Origin: GCA-2693325 sp964011675
Lineage (GTDB): Bacteria > Latescibacterota > UBA2968 > UBA8231
Assembly: GCA_964011675.1 (NCBI GenBank)
Contig: CAXGPR010000067.1
Span: forward strand, 1-20,659
DNA length: 20,659 bases
Reading direction: 5' to 3'
Below, piece by piece: positions 14,845-20,659 of this stretch. The position numbers and the translations under genes are program-made. The notes below the pieces were generated by a model. The model had not been told where the DNA came from. It ran no database searches and saw only the letters and a list, made by a program, of their open reading frames with translations. Position 1 is the stretch's first letter. Each line of letters opens with the position of its first letter.

Positions 14845-15249
14845 CTATTCTCCGAAAAAAAAGCCAATTTCTCGGGCCGCATTCTCGGGCGAATCAGACG
14901 CGTGTACGGCGTTGCACTGAACGTCTGTCCCAAAGTCTCCGCGTATGCTACCAGCGGGCGCCTCGTTGCTGTTAGTTGGACCGATAAACTCGCGCAAATG
15001 CGGAACGGCGTCAGCCCGTTCTAGTACCATCGGAACAGCCGGCCCCGACGTCATAAAATCGACGAGTTCGCCGTAGAACGGGCGCTCTTTGTGCACGTCG
15101 TAAAATGCCTCGGCCTGTTCACGACTCAGATGCATCAAGCGCAGCTGACGGACGACAAATCCGTCGCTCTCGACGCGGGCTATGATCTGACCAATGGCGT
15201 TCTTAGCCACTGCGTCTGGTTTTACAATCATCAACGTCTGATCTGCCAT
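14845..15249 (-). CDS. ndk: Nucleoside diphosphate kinase
   Basis: It transfers the gamma-phosphate of ATP to nucleoside diphosphates through a phospho-histidine. The 134-residue protein has KPDAV (10-14), RPFYGELVDFMTSGP (56-70) and the active-site His116 in NAVHASDSPENAAREI. The length is near the usual 135-150. The ATG 15247-15249 with AGGAAG about 9 nt upstream is preferred; the open frame continues to 15342, but the added 31 residues are not ndk-like. It leads the fab operon and is driven by the promoter at 15315-15342. A ndk gene at the head of a yceD-rpmF-fab cluster is unusual. Confidence 0.95.
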   Translation of the reverse strand: MADQTLMIVKPDAVAKNAIGQIIARVESDGFVVRQLRLMHLSREQAEAFYDVHKERPFYGELVDFMTSGPAVPMVLERADAVPHLREFIGPTNSNEAPAGSIRGDFGTDVQCNAVHASDSPENAAREIGFFFGE

Positions 15250-15314
15250 TTTACTTTGCTTCCTATCGTTAGCATTCACACAGTCATCGCTTATCACTTT
15301 TATGCAAGTCACAT

Positions 15315-15342
15315 AAAATAGAAAATAATCTACGTGTGTCAA
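15315..15342 (-). promoter_or_regulatory. Promoter for the ndk-fab-rnc operon
   Basis: On the minus strand TTGACA (15337-15342) and TATTTT (15315-15320) are spaced 16 nt apart. Transcription would start near 15308, giving a leader of about 60 nt before the ndk ATG. The -35 box is a full consensus and the -10 matches at four of six positions. Confidence 0.65.
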
Positions 15343-15374
15343 TGATTTAGCAACGGATTAAAATAAGCCTAAGT

Positions 15375-15390
15375 CCCTTTTAAATAAGGG
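15375..15390. promoter_or_regulatory. Small palindrome between divergent promoters
   Basis: CCCTTTTAAATAAGGG has 5-bp inverted arms around an AT-rich centre. It sits between the ndk promoter and the HD-gene promoter, where an operator would be expected, but the arms are short and could be coincidental. Confidence 0.25.
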
Positions 15391-15421
15391 TTTCGGCCAC
15401 AAACGGAGACGGAAAAGTCGC

Positions 15422-15450
15422 TTGACAGGGTGCATGAGGTGGCCTAGATT
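15422..15450 (+). promoter_or_regulatory. Strong promoter directly abutting the HD-domain gene
   Basis: TTGACA (15422-15427), a 17-nt spacer and TAGATT (15445-15450) form a near-consensus sigma-70-type promoter. The ATG at 15460 is only 9 nt after the -10 box, so the start site should lie at or within a few bases of the start codon, and no Shine-Dalgarno could fit in the transcript. Confidence 0.7.
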
Positions 15451-15459
15451 GACTATCTT

Positions 15460-16803
15460 ATGGAACATCAATTACTTGCCGATCAAGGCAAAGCAATTCG
15501 CGACCCAGTCTGGGGATACATCCACCTTCCACCTTCCGTGCTAGCACTTGTAGACACCGAAGACTTCCAACGTCTTCGCAACATAACCCAACTTGGATAT
15601 GTTCATCTCGTCTACCCAGGAGCACGCCATTCGCGTTTCGAACACTCGCTAGGCGTCTACCATCTGGCCAAGCAATTTATGTCGCGCCTCCTCGTTTCCG
15701 ACCCGCCCCTACAGCTTGCTGACGAAGACATCCGCGTTTTTGTAGCAGCAACCCTTTTACACGATATCGGACACTACCCCTTTTCGCATACTCTTGAGGA
15801 GCTCATGCCGTTTTTCGTACTACACGAAGAGCGCGCTCGACAGATCATTCTCGACCAAGATCGCCCTACATACCACATATTGCAGGATCAATTTAAAGTC
15901 GATCCACTCCGCGTAGCCAACGTCATTGATTACAAAAACGCACAGTGTAGCATTCCACCTGAAGACCTGCTGCTGGCCAATATCCTTAGCGGCACGCTCG
16001 ATCCAGATAAAATTGACTACCTCCTACGCGATTCGCTTTTCTGCGGTGTGCCTTTCGGGGAAAGCGTCAACCGAGACCGTCTTGAGTCGTCAATTAAATA
16101 CGATTCAGAGCGCAAGCGCCTGGCCATCACGAGCAAGGGAGTAGACGCCGTAGAGGCCCTAGTTTTCACTAACTACCTCATGTATCGCAACGTGTACTGG
16201 CACCACGGAGTGCGCTCTGCTTCGGCCATGTTTAAACGAGCCGTGCAGGAAATATTGCTCCATCCGGAATGTCAGTTAGATGGCAACCGTTTTCACCTTC
16301 TGACCGAAAGCGAGCTCATAGCCCAGCTCAAGTCAGAGCAACAGCGCCTGCAGTTGACGGGCTCGGCTCAGCTTCTGGATGGCACAATCTATCGCCGCCT
16401 GTACAAGGTGGGTGCCGTCATTAATCCAAGCGAGCGCAAACGCGCACTGATGGAATACTTGTATGAGCTTTTTCACAACCCGGTTAAACGCAGAGAAAAA
16501 GAAATTGAGCTGTGTCATATGTTCTCGAAAAAGCTGGGGCGACCTCTGTCAGGCCACGAGATACTGATTGACATACCTGGCTTCAACAAAAGTCCGGAAG
16601 TTGACCTCAAAGTATTTTACGGCCCAAAGAATCCTTCAGACAAAGCCGACCCCCTCACCTTTGACAATCCAGAAGTAACGCGTTTGCGTGATTCGCTGCT
16701 GGATAATTTCGAAGATCAAGCAAAAATTTTCCGCATTTTTTGTATTGATGACCCACAACTGCGCACGCTCGTGCGAAACGAAGCGAAACGCTACCTCAAC
16801 TGA
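15460..16803 (+). CDS. HD-domain phosphohydrolase (dNTPase-like, COG1078)
   Basis: A 447-residue metal-dependent phosphohydrolase. The N-terminus KAIRDPVWGYIHLP (11-24) matches the dGTPase-like HD subfamily often annotated as YdhJ-type. Metal ligands are seen in HSRFEHSLG (His57 or His62), LLHDIGHYPFSH (His101-Asp102, His105, His110) and the later Asp181 in SGTLDPDKIDYLLRD. Related HD proteins (SAMHD1, bacterial dGTPases) hydrolyse dNTPs; here the substrate is inferred. The C-terminal third is charged and less conserved. There is no signal peptide, so it is cytosolic. The ATG start is close to the -10 box, and no Shine-Dalgarno is visible. It probably has its own transcription unit, divergent from ndk. 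Confidence 0.85.
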   Translation: MEHQLLADQGKAIRDPVWGYIHLPPSVLALVDTEDFQRLRNITQLGYVHLVYPGARHSRFEHSLGVYHLAKQFMSRLLVSDPPLQLADEDIRVFVAATLLHDIGHYPFSHTLEELMPFFVLHEERARQIILDQDRPTYHILQDQFKVDPLRVANVIDYKNAQCSIPPEDLLLANILSGTLDPDKIDYLLRDSLFCGVPFGESVNRDRLESSIKYDSERKRLAITSKGVDAVEALVFTNYLMYRNVYWHHGVRSASAMFKRAVQEILLHPECQLDGNRFHLLTESELIAQLKSEQQRLQLTGSAQLLDGTIYRRLYKVGAVINPSERKRALMEYLYELFHNPVKRREKEIELCHMFSKKLGRPLSGHEILIDIPGFNKSPEVDLKVFYGPKNPSDKADPLTFDNPEVTRLRDSLLDNFEDQAKIFRIFCIDDPQLRTLVRNEAKRYLN

Positions 16804-16871
16804 GGCGTCTCTACTGTACGACATGTTGAATCAGTCGCAGTAAACGACCAGCTAACTCACGCAGACCAACT

Positions 16872-17984
16872 ATGATTGCACGATACGTATTCGCTCTCAT
16901 TGTCTGTAGCCCTATTGGGGCACAGGCCGATGCATCTTCTATAGCCATTATCGCCGATAAAGGCCTCTATGCAGACTTCGTCCAGACCGTAGTAGAAGAA
17001 ACGATACAAGCAAGCGACCGCTTCACTCTGGTAGAGCGCGAACGCGTAGAGAACGTGCTAGAGGAAGTTTCATTTCAGCAAAGTGGCATCACCGACCAGA
17101 ATAGTTCAGTCGAGATAGGTCATCATCTCAACGTAAAAATGCTTCTTTTCTTACAAACGCACCGCGTCGGGACGGAATACCAGCTCACGCTTAAAGCGGT
17201 TGATGTCGAGACCAATCAAGTTATTCGAGTCGATTCACATCCCCTCGGGGCAAACGCAGAGAGCATCCGTGCAGGAGCTGCACTATTAACTCGACGGCTC
17301 ATTGCGCGCGCTGACCTACTGCAGCCGATTGACATGGTTCATATTCCGTCTGGCCAGTTCGCTATGGGATCTGTTGAGGGCTTAGAAGACGAACGCCCCG
17401 TGCATACCGTCCACATCAAGTCGTTTAAGATCGATCGGTACGAAGTAAGTCAAATCGCGTTAGAAGACTGGCTAGTAAGACAGGGCCGCAAAGCCCGAGC
17501 AGATATAGGCAACGCCTCCTTGCCTGCAACGCATGTAAGCTGGCAAGATGCTAGCGCTTTTTGCGCAACACGAGGAGCACGATTACCAACCGAAGCCGAG
17601 TGGGAATATGCAGCACGCGGGTCCAACCAGCGCGCGTTTCCGTGGGGCGATCACAGTCCCTCTCCCACGCGAGCTCGCTTTGCCGAACGGACACCGCTTC
17701 CGGTTCAGACAAAGCTAGAAGGCGCGACGCCCGAAGGCGTCGAACACCTTGGTGGCAACATAGCTGAGTGGGTGCAAGACTGGTGGGACCCGACATATTA
17801 TAGCACTAGCCCCACACACAATCCACAGGGACCCAATACGGGGGATTTTCGCGTCGTACGCGGAGGCTCTTGGAATCAACCTGCATACGAGCTGAGATCG
17901 AGCGCACGTTCCTACCACAATCCGCTCAAAGGAGCAGGCCACATAGGCTTCCGTTGCGCCCAAGCCGCGGCAGACACAGACTAA
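16872..17984 (+). CDS. Exported CsgG/TolB-like plus FGE-like (SUMF1) fusion protein
   Basis: A 370-residue protein with an N-terminal signal-like segment (about residues 3-20, MIARYVFALIVC... then AQADA). Residues 23-150 resemble the CsgG/curli-assembly or TolB-N type fold (ERERVENVLEEVSFQQSGITD, a motif found in that fold). Residues 152-364 form a formylglycine-generating-enzyme-sulfatase (SUMF1) domain: MVHIPSGQFAMGS, ERPVHTVHIKSFKIDRYEVS, LPTEAEWEYAARG, GNIAEWVQDWW and RVVRGGSWNQ. Canonical FGE needs two copper-binding cysteines after RGGSW; this protein has none there, and its only later Cys is 362 in GFRCAQ, so oxidase activity is unlikely and a structural or ligand-binding role is more probable. 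Start ATG 16872 has no clear Shine-Dalgarno, 68 bases after the HD gene. Periplasmic or outer-membrane location is inferred. Confidence 0.8.
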   Translation: MIARYVFALIVCSPIGAQADASSIAIIADKGLYADFVQTVVEETIQASDRFTLVERERVENVLEEVSFQQSGITDQNSSVEIGHHLNVKMLLFLQTHRVGTEYQLTLKAVDVETNQVIRVDSHPLGANAESIRAGAALLTRRLIARADLLQPIDMVHIPSGQFAMGSVEGLEDERPVHTVHIKSFKIDRYEVSQIALEDWLVRQGRKARADIGNASLPATHVSWQDASAFCATRGARLPTEAEWEYAARGSNQRAFPWGDHSPSPTRARFAERTPLPVQTKLEGATPEGVEHLGGNIAEWVQDWWDPTYYSTSPTHNPQGPNTGDFRVVRGGSWNQPAYELRSSARSYHNPLKGAGHIGFRCAQAAADTD

Positions 17985-18012
17985 TGCTGTATTCACACGG
18001 GCTATCCCCTGA

Positions 18013-18171
18013 TCAAACCTCACTCGCAGTGACCTCGCTCGCGTAATATTTCTGGCCAAAAGAGGCATTGAAGTCGATCTTTCACAGATGCTGCTTTCCT
18101 TCCAAGCGCGTATCGGGGACAAATACCCTACCCGGAGCGAAGAGCTGAAGTTAAGCCTCCAATTCTACTAA
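18013..18171 (+). pseudogene. Short coding remnant of unknown origin
   Basis: A frame open for 52 codons between a TGA (18010-18012) and a TAA (18169-18171) encodes a protein-like sequence including DLARVIFLAKRGIEVDL and QARIGDKYPTRSEELK. There is no plausible start with a Shine-Dalgarno. The pattern vaguely recalls the C-terminus of nucleotidyltransferase (AbiEii/DUF1814-like) proteins, but I cannot confirm it. It could be a decayed gene tail between the FGE-like gene and the methyltransferase gene, or chance. Confidence 0.3.
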
Positions 18172-18186
18172 ATAAAAAATGGATTT

Positions 18187-19395
18187 GTGAACGTGGACCA
18201 TTCCACTCTCATACTACGCAAAAACAGCGAACACGCTGTGCGCAATGGCCATCCTTGGATTTTCAGCGGGGCAGTGGCCCAAAGACCCCAAGCCAACCCT
18301 GGCGACGTAGTCGACGTTCTCGACGTACAGGAGCGCTTTGTTTGCCGTGGCTTTTACAACCCCCGCGCCATGATTCGCGTGCGCGCTTTAACTCGCGACC
18401 CGAACGAGTCCATTGACGAGCACTTTATAACTAAACGCTTGGCCCAAGCAGTTGGGCTACGCAAGAGAGTTGGCATACATAGCCAAACCAACGCTATGCG
18501 CCTAGTTCACGGCGAGAGCGATGGCTTGCCGGGTCTAATTGTGGATGACTACGCGGGCTTTCTGGTTATACAAATCCACACCTTGGGCATGCAGACTATA
18601 AAAGAGAACGTACTCGACGCGCTAGAAAAACAGCTCAATCCCGAGGGCATATACGAGCGCAGCGATGTAGGCACGCGCCGAGCAGAAGGTTTAACCGATC
18701 GTCCTACGGGCGTTCTGCGCGGGGAACGACCGCCTGAATTTGTCGAAATAAAAGAGGGCGACGTACGACTCTTTGTAGATGTATACAGGGGACAAAAAAC
18801 GGGATTCTTCATAGATCAACGCCCCAACCGCCTGCAGGTACAGCAGCTAGCCGACAACGCCGACGTGCTCAACTTATTTGCTTATTCCAGCGCGTTTTCA
18901 GCCCACGCACTGCACGGCGGTGCACGCAGCGTATTAGACGTAGATATATCTAAGCGGGCACCCTATGCGGCACGACAAAACATACAGAGTAATCGCCCAT
19001 CTCATGCTACTCATCACTACCTCGTAGCCGACGCATTTCCCTTTATAGAACAGTTGGCAACCCGTGGTCCGCGTTATGACATGGTGATAGTCGATCCCCC
19101 CTCGCTGGTTCGCAAGCGAGATCGCAACCAAGTAAAGCGAGCCATGGGTGTATACACAAAAATGAACCGAAATGCTATGCGCACAGTGCGTGATGGCGGG
19201 CTCTTGGTAACAGCTTCTTGTTCAAATCCCGTTTCACAAGAAGACTTCTTTGAGATTGTGCGCCGCGCCGCCGCCAGTGCGCGCGTACAAACGCGTATAT
19301 TATCCTATAACTTACACGCCGCCGATCACCCAGTAGATCCCAATTTCCCCGATGGTCGATACCTAAAGTGCGTGATCGCTCAGGTCTGGCGTTGA
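18187..19395 (+). CDS. 23S rRNA (cytosine-C5) methyltransferase, RlmI-like
   Basis: A 402-residue class I SAM-dependent methyltransferase with an N-terminal PUA-like RNA-binding domain (about 5-85, NGHPWIFSGAV and GDVVDVLD). A middle region follows (LVHGESDGLPGLIVDDY), then GQKTGFFIDQR (202-212), the SAM motif LNLFAYSSAFSAHAL (228-242), DPPSLV (303-308) and the motif VI cysteine Cys345 in VTASCSNPVS. This matches RlmI, which methylates C1962 of 23S rRNA (E. coli numbering); related proteins modify other cytosines, so the target is inferred. The length is as expected (RlmI is 396). The start is GTG at 18187-18189 without a clear Shine-Dalgarno; another GTG six bases on is possible. It ends 4 bases before the hairpin at 19400. 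Confidence 0.88.
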   Translation: MNVDHSTLILRKNSEHAVRNGHPWIFSGAVAQRPQANPGDVVDVLDVQERFVCRGFYNPRAMIRVRALTRDPNESIDEHFITKRLAQAVGLRKRVGIHSQTNAMRLVHGESDGLPGLIVDDYAGFLVIQIHTLGMQTIKENVLDALEKQLNPEGIYERSDVGTRRAEGLTDRPTGVLRGERPPEFVEIKEGDVRLFVDVYRGQKTGFFIDQRPNRLQVQQLADNADVLNLFAYSSAFSAHALHGGARSVLDVDISKRAPYAARQNIQSNRPSHATHHYLVADAFPFIEQLATRGPRYDMVIVDPPSLVRKRDRNQVKRAMGVYTKMNRNAMRTVRDGGLLVTASCSNPVSQEDFFEIVRRAAASARVQTRILSYNLHAADHPVDPNFPDGRYLKCVIAQVWR

Positions 19396-19399
19396 TGAA

Positions 19400-19436
19400 A
19401 ATAGCGTTAGTCTCAATGAATGAGACTAACGCTATT
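19400..19436. terminator. Perfect 16-bp hairpin after the RlmI-like gene
   Basis: AATAGCGTTAGTCTCA (19400-19415) is the exact complement of 19421-19436, with a 5-nt loop, and begins 4 bases past the methyltransferase stop. On the plus strand no T run follows. On the minus strand the stem runs into TTTTTC, so it is a better terminator for the convergent gene at 19635 and may act in both directions. Confidence 0.7.
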
Positions 19437-19634
19437 CGTTGCAAAATCAGCGCGAAACATAGACCTAAGGTATAACTCAACGCCTCAATTAATATCTCAT
19501 TACCTATTTGATGGTAGGTAACTCACCATTTGTAAATGGCGGATTTGTTCAAAGATCTGAGTAACATGTAGATCATATTTTCGTTCAATAGATAACTTTT
19601 TAGAGCTATCTTAAATATTTGGTAAAGTTATTAC
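19437..19634. other. AT-rich intergenic region with small inverted and direct repeats
   Basis: No gene is visible in these 198 bases. They hold a 7-bp hairpin (TTACCTA 19500-19506 with TAGGTAA 19515-19521), a near-perfect palindrome CCATTTGTAAATGG (19526-19539), an 8-bp inverted pair (ATAACTTT 19592-19599 with AAAGTTAT 19624-19631) and the first copy of a 13-base near-repeat, ATCTGAGTAACAT (19555-19567; the other copy ATCTCAGTAACAT is at 19637-19649, in the end of the next gene). Function is unknown. Confidence 0.4.
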
Positions 19635-20659
19635 TCATCTCAGTAACATTATCTTTCGAACATGACCAGTGTGTAAACCACTTAAAGACACTAGGTAAAT
19701 TCCCGTTGAAACCGGCTGCTTCGCACTGTCCAGACCATCCCAAGAAAGTTGATGCATGCCACTACGAATAAAGCCCGTATGTAACGTGTTCACTAACTGG
19801 CCTGCGACGTTATAAACTCGAACAGAGTATTCACCCTCGGTTGCAACTTGAAATGGTATGATCGTGGACGCATTAAATGGGTTTGGATAGTTTAAAAACA
19901 AACCTGATTCTTTAGGCAAGCCAATCATTTCTTGTGCCATTGCAATTAACTTGGCTCGGTATTCTTCGCTGAAGGCATCAGCGAAAATATAAAAATCGTC
20001 GAAATCTACTATCCCTGAACCATCGTAATCGAATATCGGATCGCTACTGCCAAATGCGTCGGCAAATAAGAAAAAGTCGTTGAAATCTGTAATACCATCA
20101 TCATTAGCATCTCCTATAAGTCCTTTGCTAATGGTGACAGTATGTAGTACCTCAAGCTTTATCTGCTCTCCATCTACAGGTCGCAAATTAACGGCCACGA
20201 TCTGCAACTCGGCCTCTCCGTCAAACCCGTCTGCAACGGTAAAACTAACTTTCCCTAAAGTTCCTGAACCTTCTCCACTGCCATTGGAACCCAATACAGT
20301 ACCCCCGATATTTACAACGCCATCGGTGGATTTCGATAGATCTTCAAGACCAATAAAACCCGGTATAAATGAGCTCGCCTGGAAACTGCCGGTGGAGTAC
20401 TGCAATTTACTAGGATCGTACGATATGGTAGCATTCCAACCGTTGATTGCTTGTTCTAGATCTGCCGCATTGAGCTGTACTGTGTACGTTTTCCCAACAG
20501 CAGCTCCTTTTATTAGGCGTTGACCTTGGTCACCACTATTTGAGTTAAAGTCAAGTAAAATTGGTCCTTCCGGAAAATTTTCAGCAGGATCTGCAGAGAG
20601 ATTTTCTACGAACAGTTCGTAGTCCGCTTCGTCTAACTCTCCGTCTTCGTTCAGATCCT
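19635..20659 (-). CDS. Secreted cohesin-like / dockerin-like protein with a C-terminal sorting-type tail (5' end outside window)
   Basis: The minus-strand frame is open to the right edge, so only the last 340 residues are visible. Residue 1-12 of the visible part is a calcium-loop motif (DLNEDGELDEAD). About 40-165 resembles a cohesin-type beta-sandwich (GKTYTVQLNAADL, YDPSKLQY, GKVSFTVADG). Two dockerin-like calcium loops follow at about 183-194 (DANDDGITDFND) and 210-221 (DYDGSGIVDFDD), each followed by the repeated FADAF. The end (about 253-340; NYPNPFN, VYNVAGQLV, GIYLVSLSG, RKIMLLR) resembles FlgD-Ig-like or type IX secretion tail domains. This suggests a secreted, calcium-binding surface protein. 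It converges on the hairpin at 19400-19436. Cohesin and dockerin calls rest on short motifs only. Confidence 0.8.
   Translation of the reverse strand, partial: DLNEDGELDEADYELFVENLSADPAENFPEGPILLDFNSNSGDQGQRLIKGAAVGKTYTVQLNAADLEQAINGWNATISYDPSKLQYSTGSFQASSFIPGFIGLEDLSKSTDGVVNIGGTVLGSNGSGEGSGTLGKVSFTVADGFDGEAELQIVAVNLRPVDGEQIKLEVLHTVTISKGLIGDANDDGITDFNDFFLFADAFGSSDPIFDYDGSGIVDFDDFYIFADAFSEEYRAKLIAMAQEMIGLPKESGLFLNYPNPFNASTIIPFQVATEGEYSVRVYNVAGQLVNTLHTGFIRSGMHQLSWDGLDSAKQPVSTGIYLVSLSGLHTGHVRKIMLLR

Noticed and set aside
15250..15342. N-terminal extension of nucleoside diphosphate kinase
   Set aside because: The added residues do not match the family and would begin inside the -35 box of the promoter. 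AGGAAG upstream of 15249 supports the shorter form.
16872..17984. A true formylglycine-generating enzyme (sulfatase activator)
   Set aside because: The two active-site cysteines expected after RGGSW are not there, and no sulfatase gene is seen in the window.
1..20659. CRISPR array, tRNA or rRNA gene, insertion sequence, prophage or toxin-antitoxin pair
   Set aside because: No regularly spaced repeats, no clover-leaf-forming intergenic sequence, no transposase or integrase motif, and no small toxin/antitoxin pair was seen. The intergenic gaps are all short.

Overview
This 20.7 kb stretch is bacterial chromosome, densely packed, mostly on the minus strand and of intermediate GC content. Several features suggest a Gram-negative, uncultured-type lineage such as Latescibacterota, Poribacteria or a relative. 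These are a secreted protein with calcium-binding dockerin-like repeats and a FlgD/Por-type C-terminal tail, a formylglycine-generating-enzyme-like lipocalin-free 'SUMF1' protein, a probable outer-membrane barrel, and an inner-membrane PpiD-type chaperone. The lineage is an inference from gene content only; no rRNA or tRNA gene is present to settle it.

Layout. (1) 1-660 (+): the C-terminal end of a probable beta-barrel protein, cut by the window edge, converging on a long serine-acetyltransferase-like gene (731-2014, -) with a shared hairpin terminator between them. (2) 2121-2909 (+): an UlaG-like metallo-beta-lactamase-fold hydrolase, divergent from the acetyltransferase. (3) 3084-8113 (-): a run read ppiD-like foldase, GarR/3-hydroxyisobutyrate-dehydrogenase-like reductase, NAD kinase, a degenerate Rossmann-fold protein and an intact extended SDR, closed by a good intrinsic terminator. 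The last three are separated by only 3 and 9 bases, so they are probably translated together. (4) 8181-8844 (-): a badly decayed oligopeptide/dipeptide ABC transporter ATPase (OppF/DppF family), with at least six stops and two frameshifts. (5) 8976-15249 (-): a housekeeping operon in the order ndk, yceD (DUF177), rpmF, fabH, fabD, fabG, acpP, fabF, rnc. It encodes a complete fatty-acid initiation/elongation core apart from plsX, which usually lies between rpmF and fabH and is missing. (6) 15460-19395 (+): an HD-domain phosphohydrolase that appears to be leaderless, a fused CsgG/TolB-like plus FGE-like exported protein, a small coding remnant, and an RlmI-type rRNA cytosine methyltransferase ending in a perfect 16-bp hairpin. 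(7) 19635-20659 (-): the C-terminal part of a secreted cohesin-like/dockerin-like protein that runs off the right edge.

How the genes work together: the ndk-to-rnc block supplies nucleotides, ribosomal protein L32 and fatty-acid synthesis enzymes (FabD loads malonyl onto the encoded ACP, FabH starts chains, FabF elongates and FabG reduces). The NAD kinase operon supplies NADP to nearby NADP-type oxidoreductases. The outer-membrane, foldase and sorting-tail proteins point to an envelope with an active export pathway. I did not see a CRISPR array, insertion sequence, prophage, tRNA or clear defence system. The most unusual items are the decayed transporter gene, the leaderless promoter arrangement, the active-site-less SDR beside an intact one, the CsgG/FGE fusion, the enlarged acetyltransferase and the cohesin/dockerin/tail protein.
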